Counted from the first letter of the stretch, positions 1-5,992 are shown. The stretch is DNA of 7,647 nucleotides from an uncultured Clostridia bacterium (GCA_947177825.1 CAMWWA010000056.1:1-7647); one strand, 5' to 3'. Notes: generated by a model from the sequence alone, not told the origin. Translations and numbers: made by a program.

Positions 1-24
1 GCTGAAACCTGCCCAACCGCTATC

Positions 25-53
25 ATTATATCACAGCCGCAAGCTTAACGCAA
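25..53 (-). promoter_or_regulatory. Probable promoter for a gene left of the window
   Basis: On the minus strand there is a perfect -10 box TATAAT (25-30) preceded by the extended -10 TGA, a 17-base spacer, and a weak -35 box TTGCGT (48-53, 3 of 6 matches). It lies just downstream of the ArsR-type gene and would start transcription near position 18, heading out of the window. The extended -10 makes up for the poor -35. The target gene is not visible. Confidence 0.5.
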
Positions 54-67
54 CAACAATGCGGAAT

Positions 68-406
68 TTAACAGCCCAAAAACTCCACGCCTTTGAGCAT
101 AACGTCGTTGACCGTATCGTTGACCAGCGAATAGGTTATGATTTTGCCGTCCCTCTCGCTCTTTACTATGCCCAGGTTTTTTAAAAGGCGGAGCTGGTGC
201 GAGACGGTAGTCTGGTTTATTTCGAGCACGCGCGAAAGGTCGGTAACGCACATTTCGGAGATGGCAAGCGCCGACAACATTCTCACGCGCGTGGGGTCTG
301 CGAACACGGCGAAAAAGCAGGTTATGCTGTCCAGAACGTCACCCTCGGGTACATACTCTCTCACTAAGTCTTTCGTACGTCTGTCAAGCAACATCATATC
401 CTGCAT
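68..406 (-). CDS. ArsR/SmtB-family winged-helix transcriptional repressor
   Basis: This 112-residue protein should be a DNA-binding repressor of the ArsR/SmtB family, which normally releases DNA when metal binds. The family core is visible: FADPTRVRML at residues 35-44, the EMCVTDL segment at 51-57, the recognition helix QTTVSHQLRLLKNLG at 65-79, and the wing ERDGKIITYSL at 84-94. The usual CVC pair of CadC/ArsR proteins is reduced to C53 with T55. The four alpha-5 zinc ligands of SmtB align with N96, T98, F109 and C112, so none is kept. Remaining cysteines are C30, C53 and C112. The start at 406 is fixed by a perfect AGGAGG six bases upstream rather than by the nearby Met4 or Met5. The gene follows copA on the same strand after a 93-base gap, so it is a likely regulator of copA or of itself. 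The inducer cannot be read from the sequence. Confidence 0.9.
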   Translation of the reverse strand: MQDMMLLDRRTKDLVREYVPEGDVLDSITCFFAVFADPTRVRMLSALAISEMCVTDLSRVLEINQTTVSHQLRLLKNLGIVKSERDGKIITYSLVNDTVNDVMLKGVEFLGC

Positions 407-412
407 AATCTG

Positions 413-418
413 CCTCCT
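413..418 (-). promoter_or_regulatory. Ribosome binding site of the ArsR-type gene
   Basis: AGGAGG on the minus strand, six bases from the ATG at 404-406. It picks this ATG over the in-frame Met codons three and four codons further in. Confidence 0.85.
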
Positions 419-427
419 ACGGCTTGT

Positions 428-457
428 ATTATACAGGGTGATATGTGCTTGTGTAAA
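428..457 (-). promoter_or_regulatory. Promoter of the ArsR-type gene
   Basis: A perfect -10 box TATAAT (428-433) and a -35 box TTTACA (452-457) are separated by 18 bases on the minus strand. The predicted start near 421 leaves a leader of about 15 bases carrying the AGGAGG site. The regulator can therefore be made independently of copA. An 11-bp pseudo-palindrome, TGTAT-T-ATACA (425-435), covers the -10 box and is a possible autoregulatory site. Confidence 0.7.
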
Positions 458-474
458 TATAAGTTTTTAGCTTA

Positions 475-503
475 TTATGTCACAAATTCGAAAGTTATGT
501 CAC
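475..503 (-). repeat. Two direct repeats of GTGACATAA, 20 bp apart
   Basis: The 9-mer GTGACATAA occurs at 495-503 and again at 475-483 on the minus strand, with a period of exactly 20 bp (about two helical turns). The first copy contains the copA stop codon (500-502). The pair lies 18 to 46 bp upstream of the -35 box of the ArsR-type promoter, where an activator or accessory site could sit. Function is inference only. Confidence 0.4.
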
Positions 504-715
504 TTCGTAACTATAGCGGTAACTTTATAGCCGGCTTCCTCGATAACCTTCGTAATTTCTTCGTCGGAAATTTCTTCGCGGCTGCGCACTACCGCAAGAT
601 TTTTCTTCAGCTTGACGTCCGCGGATACCACGCCGCTGACCGCCGAGAGAGCCTTTTCCACCCTTGCCGCGCAGTGGTCGCAGCACATACCTTCAACAGT
701 GATAAGTTTTTTCAT
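500..715 (-). other. Possible internal start making a free CopZ-like chaperone
   Basis: Met772 of the copA product (ATG at 713-715) begins a 71-residue stretch that is a complete HMA domain with GMCCDHC and the length of a free CopZ. Just upstream, the linker codons spell GAGGAAGAAGGAATT before the ATG, so an AAGGA ribosome-site-like sequence sits four bases away. The segment starts MKKLITVEGM, like a stand-alone chaperone. This suggests either a recent copA-copZ fusion or dual use of one gene to make both a fused domain and a free chaperone. The Glu-rich linker alone would also give purine-rich codons, so internal initiation is inference. Confidence 0.4.
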
Positions 716-3028
716 AATTCCTTCTTCCTCTTCTATTATTTTATTTTCAACGGAGTCAGCCACGACTTCGGGCTTTTTCTCTTTTTTAATGTTCTTGTTT
801 TTATAGCGCAGCAGCCTTAACGCGTTGCCCACCACGAACAGCGAGCTTAAGCTCATGCACAGTGCGGCTATCATAGGCGTGAAGTAAAAGCCGACGGGCG
901 AGAGCACGCCTGCCGCAACGGGAATCATTACCGCGTTGTAGAAGAACGCCCAGAACAGATTTTGCTTTATGTTGCGCACGGTTGCGCGGCTTAAATCTAT
1001 TGCCGTGTCGAGAGCGCGCAAATCGCCGCCCACGAGCACCACGCCCGCACTGTCTATGGCAACGTCCGTACCGTCGCCTATGGCTATGCCGACGTCAGCC
1101 TTTTTGAGCGCGGGGCTGTCGTTAATGCCGTCGCCTACCATTGCAACCGTAGCGCCCGCCTTCTGCATATTGTCCACCGCGCGCAGCTTATCTTCGGGCA
1201 ATACCTCGGCAACGAAGTCGTCAAGTCCCACGCTGTGCGCAACCGCCGAAGCCGCAACCTGCCCGTCGCCCGTGAGCATTGCAAGCTTTATATTGCGCCT
1301 CTTTAACAGCTCCACCGCCTCGGCGCTCGTTTCCTTGACCGCGTCCGTAACCGCAATGAGCGCTATTACGCGCTTTTCGTCGGCAAGATACATGACAGTC
1401 TTGCCCTGCGCGGAAAGTCCGTCCGCCTGAGTTTTTACTTCGTTACTTATCTTTATCCCGTCAAGCAGCGCGGCGTTGCCCAGGCGGTAAGTCACGCCGC
1501 CGCACTTAGCCTTTGCGCCGCGCGCGACGATATATTCGAAATCCGTAACCTGCACCCCAGCGCCGCAGTATTCGGCAATGCACTTTGCCAGGGGATGGTT
1601 GGAGTTGCCCTCTATTCCGCCTGCCAGCGCAAGCACGCGCTCCAAATCAACGCCGAAGGGCACCACGTCAGAAACCTGCGGCTTTCCCTGCGTAATAGTC
1701 GCCGTCTTATCGAGCAGCACGCAGTTTATTTCCTTTGTCCTCTGCAGCGAGTCCGCGTCCTTATACAGCACGCCGAGCGAAGCGGCTTTGCCCGTAGCCG
1801 TCATTATTGCGACGGGTGTGGCGAGACCGAGCGCGCACGGGCAGGAAACCACAAGCACGGATATTGCGTAGGTAACGCAGTGCGAGGGCACGAACGCCCT
1901 GTCGATAAGCATCCATACGACGAACGTAATCAGCGATATTGCCGTGACTAGCGGAACGAACACGCCCGCAACCTTGTCGGCAAATTTCTGTATGGGCGCC
2001 TTGGAAGCGCCTGCCGTGCGCACCATTTTTATAATTTTGGCAAGCGTGGTCTGTCCGCCTACCCTCTCGGCGCGCACCTTTATAATTCCGTCGGTATTGA
2101 CCGCAGCCGTAGTTACCGTATCGCCGACGGTAACCTCCACGGGCATACTCTCGCCTGTAATCGCCGACTTGTCTACAAAGCCGTGACCTTCCACAACGAC
2201 GCCGTCCACGGGCACGTAGTCGCCCTGCATAACCACGGCGATATCGCCGGGCTTTACGCTTGCAACGGGCACGCTCTTTCTTTCGCCGTCCACCTCTATC
2301 GTAACCGTGTCGGGCGCGAGGCGCAGCAGCTTTTCAATCTCGTCACCCGTCTTGCGCTTTGACTTTTCTTCCAGCCATTTGCCGACGGTGACGAGCGCGA
2401 GAATGGTTGCCGCGCTTTCGAAATGCAAGTCCATATGCATGGCGTACCACCCCTCGTTGCCGTTATACGCGCCGACGAAAACGAGGACGGTGAGCACGAG
2501 CGAATAGATAAACGACACGCCCGAGCCGAGCGCGACCAGCGTATCCATATTGGGCACGCGCTTGATTAGCGCCATAAAGCCCTTTGTGAAAAATTTGTAG
2601 TTGACTGCAATGACGCCTGTCGTCAGCACGAACTGATAGAGCGCGAACCACTGCGCGTACCCCTTGGAAGGGTCTAAAAAGAAGGGTAGCGGAAAGTGCG
2701 CCATATGCCCCATGGAAACGTACAGAAGGGGCACCAGAATACACACCGAAACGATAAAGCGGATAAACAGCTTTTTGTCGCCGTTTTCCGACTTTTCTTC
2801 GGGTGCGGCGCCCTCCTGGTATATTCCGTAGCCAAGGGATATTACGCAGTCGAAAATGCTTTCTTCCACGGAAGGCTGTGTATCGCCTTCCGAAAATTCG
2901 ACGCGCATACTCTTGCCCATAAGGCTGACTTCCGCCTTTTCGACTCCCTCTATTTTATTGACGGCGCGCTCTATTCCCGAAGAACAAGCCGAGCACGTCA
3001 TACCCGTAATATCGTAATTTTTAATCAT
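500..3028 (-). CDS. copA: Copper-exporting P1B-type ATPase, with N- and C-terminal HMA domains
   Basis: This is an 842-residue inner-membrane pump that should use ATP to export Cu(I). Order of parts: HMA domain with GMTCSAC (C12, C15); TM1-2 near 88-143 with a Met/His-rich outer loop (MGHMAH, 106-111); TM3-4 near 163-217; actuator domain with TGES at 291-294; TM5-6 with CPC at 396-398; phosphorylation site at D440; NHP of the ATP-binding domain at 477-479; MLTGD at 584-588; GDGIND at 632-637; TM7 with Y697-N698; TM8 with MSLSS at 725-729. CPC, YN and MSxSS together are the Cu(I) subgroup signature. After TM8 comes a charged linker (about 743-771) and a second HMA domain with GMCCDHC (C783, C786), resembling the chaperone CopZ. 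Oddity: the phosphorylation motif reads DKTAT, not DKTGT (A443, codon at 1700-1702). The ribosome site is weak (AAGG, 13 bases from the ATG), but the start matches the usual HMA N-terminus. Confidence 0.96.
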   Translation of the reverse strand: MIKNYDITGMTCSACSSGIERAVNKIEGVEKAEVSLMGKSMRVEFSEGDTQPSVEESIFDCVISLGYGIYQEGAAPEEKSENGDKKLFIRFIVSVCILVPLLYVSMGHMAHFPLPFFLDPSKGYAQWFALYQFVLTTGVIAVNYKFFTKGFMALIKRVPNMDTLVALGSGVSFIYSLVLTVLVFVGAYNGNEGWYAMHMDLHFESAATILALVTVGKWLEEKSKRKTGDEIEKLLRLAPDTVTIEVDGERKSVPVASVKPGDIAVVMQGDYVPVDGVVVEGHGFVDKSAITGESMPVEVTVGDTVTTAAVNTDGIIKVRAERVGGQTTLAKIIKMVRTAGASKAPIQKFADKVAGVFVPLVTAISLITFVVWMLIDRAFVPSHCVTYAISVLVVSCPCALGLATPVAIMTATGKAASLGVLYKDADSLQRTKEINCVLLDKTATITQGKPQVSDVVPFGVDLERVLALAGGIEGNSNHPLAKCIAEYCGAGVQVTDFEYIVARGAKAKCGGVTYRLGNAALLDGIKISNEVKTQADGLSAQGKTVMYLADEKRVIALIAVTDAVKETSAEAVELLKRRNIKLAMLTGDGQVAASAVAHSVGLDDFVAEVLPEDKLRAVDNMQKAGATVAMVGDGINDSPALKKADVGIAIGDGTDVAIDSAGVVLVGGDLRALDTAIDLSRATVRNIKQNLFWAFFYNAVMIPVAAGVLSPVGFYFTPMIAALCMSLSSLFVVGNALRLLRYKNKNIKKEKKPEVVADSVENKIIEEEEGIMKKLITVEGMCCDHCAARVEKALSAVSGVVSADVKLKKNLAVVRSREEISDEEITKVIEEAGYKVTAIVTK

Positions 3029-3071
3029 TGTTTTATTATTGCCTTAAAGTCTTAAATTTAACTGCGGTATT

Positions 3072-3100
3072 ATGATAACATTTAATTCCTACCTTGTCAA
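3072..3100 (-). promoter_or_regulatory. copA promoter
   Basis: On the minus strand a perfect -35 box TTGACA (3095-3100), a 17-base spacer ending in TGT (extended -10), and a -10 box TATCAT (3072-3077). Transcription should start near 3065, giving a leader of about 37 bases. The region upstream of the -35 box is AT-rich, like an UP element. The -35 box lies in the centre of the inverted repeat at 3081-3111, so a protein bound there would shut the promoter. Confidence 0.8.
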
Positions 3101-3111
3101 TAGGAATTAAA
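3081..3111. promoter_or_regulatory. Inverted repeat over the copA promoter, probable operator
   Basis: A perfect inverted repeat of 11-base arms, TTTAATTCCTA (3081-3091) and TAGGAATTAAA (3101-3111), with a 9-base centre that contains the copA -35 box. One arm lies in the -35/-10 spacer and the other just upstream of -35. Arm centres are 20 bp apart, so a dimer would bind one DNA face. It does not contain the TACANNTGTA core known for CopY. No copy was seen at the ArsR-type promoter. The binding protein is unknown; the neighbouring ArsR-type protein is the obvious candidate. Confidence 0.65.
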
Positions 3112-3139
3112 CGTCATTAAAATTTTATAAGTGACGTTT
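3109..3139. promoter_or_regulatory. Second inverted repeat between the copA and asnS promoters
   Basis: Arms AAACGTCA (3109-3116) and TGACGTTT (3132-3139) are perfect over 8 bases with a 15-base AT-rich centre. The repeat overlaps the copA operator-like repeat by three bases and ends six bases before the asnS -35 box. A run of T follows the right arm, so it resembles a weak terminator on the plus strand, but there is no upstream plus-strand gene for it to stop. A protein-binding site is the likelier reading. Confidence 0.4.
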
Positions 3140-3144
3140 TTTTA

Positions 3145-3173
3145 TTGATATTTGAACTTTTCGGTGGTATACT
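3145..3173 (+). promoter_or_regulatory. asnS-ppa promoter
   Basis: The -35 box TTGATA (3145-3150, 5 of 6) and the -10 box TATACT (3168-3173, 5 of 6) are 17 bases apart, with an extended -10 TGG. The predicted start near 3180 leaves only about 28 bases before the asnS ATG. That is too short for a T-box leader, so this synthetase gene is probably not under T-box control. A GGAGG ribosome site lies at 3194-3198, nine bases from the ATG. Confidence 0.75.
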
Positions 3174-3207
3174 TAAAAAGTAAGTGATTTAACGGAGGTT
3201 GGATTAA

Positions 3208-4590
3208 ATGAAACATACGGATATCAAGGCGGTTATTGCAAAGCCCGAGGAATATTTCGACAAAAAGGTTACGGTGTGCGGCTGGATTAAAAGCTACCGC
3301 GACAGCAAGAACATGGCGTTCATAGCTTTAAACGACGGCACGACGCTTAACCACCTGCAAGTCGTTATAGACAAAAACACGCTTACCTCTATCCCCGACG
3401 GCGCGACGCGCGCGGGCAGCTCGGTTAAAATCGAGGGCACTGCGGTCAAGTCGTTCAACGCCAACCAGGCAATAGAAATCAACGCCGAAAATATCACCCT
3501 TCTCGGCGACTGCCCCCTTGACTATCCCATTCAGAAAGCCAAGACGTCGCTCGACTTTTTGCGCACTCTCCCCCACCTCCGCGTGCGCACCAACACTTTC
3601 AACGCAATCTTCCGCGTGAGAAGCAAGTTAAGCTTTGCCATTCACAGATACTTTCAGGAGCGCGGTTATCTCTACGCGCACACGCCCATAATTACGGGAA
3701 GCGACTGCGAGGGCGCGGGCAAGATTTTTAAGGTTACCACCATCGGTTACGACCCCAAGTACAAGTCCGAAGCCGAGTATAACGCCGACGACTTCTTCGG
3801 TCAGAGCGCCGGACTTACCGTATCCGGTCAGCTTGAAGGCGAGGTTATGGCGCTTGCGTTCGGCAAGATTTATACGTTCGGTCCCACCTTCAGGGCGGAA
3901 AACAGCAACACCACGCGCCACGCGGCGGAGTTCTGGCAGATAGAGCCCGAAGTTGCGTTTGCGGAGATTGACGACATTATAGGCATTGCTACCGAGTTTA
4001 TAAAGTATATCATTAAAGCCGTGCTTGACGAGTGCCCCGACGAAATCGCATTCCTTGAAAGGTTCTACGAAAAGGGCTTGCGCGCCAAATTACAGAAAGT
4101 CGTTGACGACGAGTTTGTAAAGGTCGAGTACACCGAAGCGGTTGAAATTCTGAAAAAGAGCGGCAAGAAGTTCGTTTATCCCGTGGAATGGGGCAACGAT
4201 TTGCAGACCGAACATGAGAGATATCTGACAGACGAGGTTTACAATAAGCCCGTATTCGTCGTCGACTATCCCAAGGATTTGAAGTCCTTCTATATGAAGC
4301 AAAATCCCGACGGCAAGACGGTTGCGGCTACCGACCTCCTCGTACCCGGCGTAGGCGAAATAATCGGTTGCAGCGAGCGCGAAGCCGACTACGGTAAGCT
4401 TATGCAGGCAATCAAGGACAGGGGAATGAAAATGAGCGACTACGAAAATTATATGGATTTGCGTAAGTTCGGCTCCGTCCCCCACTCGGGCTTCGGCTTG
4501 GGACTTGAAAGAATACTGATGTACGCAACGGGTATGGGCAATATCCGCGACACCATCGTATTCCCCCGCGCGAAAGACGAATTGAGATAA
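3208..4590 (+). CDS. asnS: Asparaginyl-tRNA synthetase
   Basis: This 460-residue cytoplasmic enzyme charges tRNA-Asn with asparagine using ATP, releasing AMP and pyrophosphate. It is a class IIb synthetase of normal family length. The N-terminal OB-fold that binds the anticodon covers about residues 15-105 (VTVCGWIKSYRDSKNMAF). Motif 1 lies near 146-165 (RGYLYAHTPIITGSDCEGAG follows the helix). Motif 2 is FRAENSNTTRHAAEFWQIE at 228-246. Motif 3 is GFGLGLER at 428-435, followed by the FPR near the end. The SDCEGAG segment and ENSNTTRHAAEF mark AsnRS rather than AspRS. It has its own promoter and a good ribosome site, and shares a likely operon with ppa, which starts five bases after its stop. 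It is transcribed away from copA from a shared 179-bp gap. Nothing in it is odd. Confidence 0.97.
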   Translation: MKHTDIKAVIAKPEEYFDKKVTVCGWIKSYRDSKNMAFIALNDGTTLNHLQVVIDKNTLTSIPDGATRAGSSVKIEGTAVKSFNANQAIEINAENITLLGDCPLDYPIQKAKTSLDFLRTLPHLRVRTNTFNAIFRVRSKLSFAIHRYFQERGYLYAHTPIITGSDCEGAGKIFKVTTIGYDPKYKSEAEYNADDFFGQSAGLTVSGQLEGEVMALAFGKIYTFGPTFRAENSNTTRHAAEFWQIEPEVAFAEIDDIIGIATEFIKYIIKAVLDECPDEIAFLERFYEKGLRAKLQKVVDDEFVKVEYTEAVEILKKSGKKFVYPVEWGNDLQTEHERYLTDEVYNKPVFVVDYPKDLKSFYMKQNPDGKTVAATDLLVPGVGEIIGCSEREADYGKLMQAIKDRGMKMSDYENYMDLRKFGSVPHSGFGLGLERILMYATGMGNIRDTIVFPRAKDELR

Positions 4591-4595
4591 AACTT

Positions 4596-5120
4596 ATGAA
4601 ACCCGATTGCGGACTGAAAAGAGAAAACGTGACCAAGAGTCAATTTGACGCCATAATAGAGATACCCAAGGGCTGTAAAGCCAAGTACGAAATAGACAAG
4701 GCGACGGGGCTTTTGCGGCTGGACAGAATTTTGTATACCTCCACCGTCTATCCTGCAAACTACGGATTTATTCCGCGTACGCTTGCCGACGACGGAGACC
4801 CCTTGGACGTGCTTGTGCTGTGCGGCGATTCCATTTACCCTATGACGCTGGTAAAATGCAGACCTATAGGCGTTATAAATATGCTGGACGGCGGAATGAA
4901 CGACGAAAAGGTTATTGCCGTGCCCGTCAACGACCCCACCTATAACAACTACCGCGACGTGAAGGAGCTGCCCGCGCACATATACGAGGAAATGATGCAC
5001 TTCTTTGAAGTGTATAAAGCGCTGGAACACAAGGTGACGACGGTTAACGAAGTGCTCAGCCGCGGCGACGCGGAAAGCATAATTCAAAGGTGCATTGAAA
5101 ATTGCGAAAAAAATTTGTAA
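4596..5120 (+). CDS. ppa: Inorganic pyrophosphatase, family I
   Basis: This 174-residue soluble enzyme hydrolyses pyrophosphate to two phosphates, pulling biosynthetic reactions such as tRNA charging forward. The family I signature DGDPLDV sits at 66-72 (metal ligands D66, D68, D71). D98 and D103 in the MLDGGMNDEK segment match the other two metal-binding aspartates of the E. coli enzyme. E22, K30, E32, R44, Y56, K105, Y140 and K141 correspond to its remaining active-site residues, so the protein should be active. The length is usual. The gene begins five bases after the asnS stop with only a weak ribosome site (GAG within the asnS end), which suggests translational coupling to asnS. A downstream GTG at codon 12 is a less likely start. 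The two genes form a sensible pair because the synthetase produces the substrate of this enzyme. Confidence 0.95.
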   Translation: MKPDCGLKRENVTKSQFDAIIEIPKGCKAKYEIDKATGLLRLDRILYTSTVYPANYGFIPRTLADDGDPLDVLVLCGDSIYPMTLVKCRPIGVINMLDGGMNDEKVIAVPVNDPTYNNYRDVKELPAHIYEEMMHFFEVYKALEHKVTTVNEVLSRGDAESIIQRCIENCEKNL

Positions 5121-5125
5121 AGAAA

Positions 5126-5153
5126 AAAGCCGCCCTGCGTGCAGGGCGGCTTT
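5126..5153. terminator. Bidirectional rho-independent terminator
   Basis: The inverted repeat AAAGCCGCCCTGC / GCAGGGCGGCTTT forms a GC-rich stem of about 12 bp with a CGTG loop between two convergent genes. On the minus strand it is followed by TTTTTTCTTT, a good U-tract, so it ends the membrane-protein gene efficiently. On the plus strand, after ppa, the tract is only TTT before ACC, so termination there should be weaker. Confidence 0.85.
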
Positions 5154-5165
5154 ACCGTTGTTTGT

Positions 5166-5723
5166 TTATATACTACGTCTGAGCATCTTCCAGTCGTTCT
5201 TTTCCTTGATATAGAAAAGAATACTGCCCACACAATCGAGCACGAAGAAAAACTGGAATATGAACGGCACTATCATTCCGAAAAAGCCGTGCTTTAACGT
5301 CCTTACCCTGTACAGCGAATAGCAGATGTTATATACCGAAGTTACAAGCGTGATTGCGTAAGTCATCAGCATAAACAGCACTGCCAGAATTATTCCTCCG
5401 AGCACGAAGTACGGAATGATTATGAAGCACGCAGCAAACATTACGCAGATCACGAAATTGATTATGAAAAAGGGCACCAGAACGAGCTTGATTATCATAA
5501 CCGTTTTGTAGACGTCCTCCGCGGGGCGGCTGATTTGCAGAAAGCCGAAAACCAGATTGACAAGCCCCAGCACCGCCGCTACTACGCCGAAAACAATTTC
5601 TGGCAAGAATAGCAAAATCGTATACTGAGAATACGTTATCTCTTCCGGCAGGGAGAACATAACTAAAAACGATATCTGCATTAAGTAGACAAAAACTGTG
5701 AAAGATATAAGTAATTTTTTCAT
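5166..5723 (-). CDS. Multi-pass membrane protein, unrecognised family
   Basis: I do not recognise this 185-residue protein. It is strongly hydrophobic, with likely membrane segments near residues 4-24, 35-62, 75-97, 98-130 (probably two passes or one long one) and 148-172. Charged residues cluster in short loops (RPAEDVYK at 66-73, YRVRTLKHG at 138-146) and at the basic C-terminus (KEKNDWKMLRRSI). There are no catalytic motifs or transporter signatures. The frame stays open up to an ATG at 5762, but that ATG lies inside the -35 box of the gene's own promoter, so the start at 5723 (MKKLLISF) is chosen. It is a single-gene unit, convergent with ppa, and ends at the shared terminator. No Shine-Dalgarno sequence precedes the ATG. 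Confidence 0.8.
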   Translation of the reverse strand: MKKLLISFTVFVYLMQISFLVMFSLPEEITYSQYTILLFLPEIVFGVVAAVLGLVNLVFGFLQISRPAEDVYKTVMIIKLVLVPFFIINFVICVMFAACFIIIPYFVLGGIILAVLFMLMTYAITLVTSVYNICYSLYRVRTLKHGFFGMIVPFIFQFFFVLDCVGSILFYIKEKNDWKMLRRSI

Positions 5724-5733
5724 ATTCCGTTTT

Positions 5734-5762
5734 ATTATATCACGCACGCATTTTATTGTCAA
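5734..5762 (-). promoter_or_regulatory. Consensus promoter of the membrane-protein gene
   Basis: A perfect -35 box TTGACA (5757-5762), a 17-base spacer ending in TGA (extended -10), and a perfect -10 box TATAAT (5734-5739) on the minus strand. This is the strongest-looking promoter in the window. Transcription should begin near 5727, only about four bases before the ATG at 5721-5723, so the transcript should have almost no leader. Confidence 0.85.
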
Positions 5763-5828
5763 CGGTCGGGACTTACATCTGCTTTAAGCAAAAATAATTG
5801 CAAAAATAAATTACGGCGGTAAAATCGC

Positions 5829-5857
5829 TTGATTTTTTGCGCGCAATTTTATAGAAT
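5829..5857 (+). promoter_or_regulatory. tRNA-Ser promoter
   Basis: The -35 box TTGATT (5829-5834) and the -10 box TAGAAT (5852-5857) are separated by 17 bases. The predicted start near 5864 leaves a leader of about 18 bases for RNase P to remove. The stretch between this and the divergent membrane-protein promoter (5763-5828) shows no other feature. Confidence 0.6.
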
Positions 5858-5881
5858 ATTTATGCTTGATTTTTATCGCAT

Positions 5882-5971
5882 GCAGAGATGTCTGAGTGGT
5901 TTAAGGAGCACGATTGGAAATCGTGTGACGGTTAACCCCGTCCGGAGGTTCAAATCCTCTTCTCTGCGCCA
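5882..5971 (+). tRNA. trnS: tRNA-Ser, anticodon GGA
   Basis: A complete 90-base serine tRNA with encoded CCA. The acceptor stem GCAGAGA/TCTCTGC pairs over seven bases. The anticodon stem CACGA/TCGTG encloses the loop TTGGAAA with anticodon GGA at 5916-5918, reading UCC and UCU. A long variable arm with stem GACGG/CCGTC gives the class II shape expected of serine tRNA. The T arm is GGAGG-TTCAAAT-CCTCT, with one G-T pair. The discriminator is G5968, followed by CCA at 5969-5971. It is a single-gene unit with its own promoter and terminator. Confidence 0.97.
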
Positions 5972-5992
5972 TCGTCGGAACACGGCGAATTT

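Noticed and set aside
969..1430. A 153-codon plus-strand open frame inside copA
   Set aside because: The translation is low-complexity Ser/Ala/Thr-rich, typical of the antisense frame of a GC-rich P-type ATPase, and the copA frame here carries conserved motifs.
3109..3150. The AAACGTCA/TGACGTTT repeat plus T-run as a terminator
   Set aside because: It would work only on the plus strand, where no upstream gene exists in the copA region, and the stem is short and AT-rich. It fits better as a binding site.
3029..3207. T-box leader for asnS
   Set aside because: The predicted transcript leader is only about 28 bases, with no room for the specifier stem or antiterminator, and no T-box core sequence is seen.
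4449..5087. A 212-codon open frame on the minus strand opposite ppa and the end of asnS
   Set aside because: It is antisense to a ppa whose active-site residues are all conserved. Its translation shows no recognisable domain, and it has no promoter or ribosome site. Long antisense frames are expected with this codon use.
5760..5762. Start of the membrane-protein gene at the upstream ATG (5762)
   Set aside because: That ATG lies within the -35 box of the gene's own consensus promoter, so it would not be transcribed from it. The extra 13 residues (charged, TIKCVRDIIKRN) precede a normal MKKLL start.
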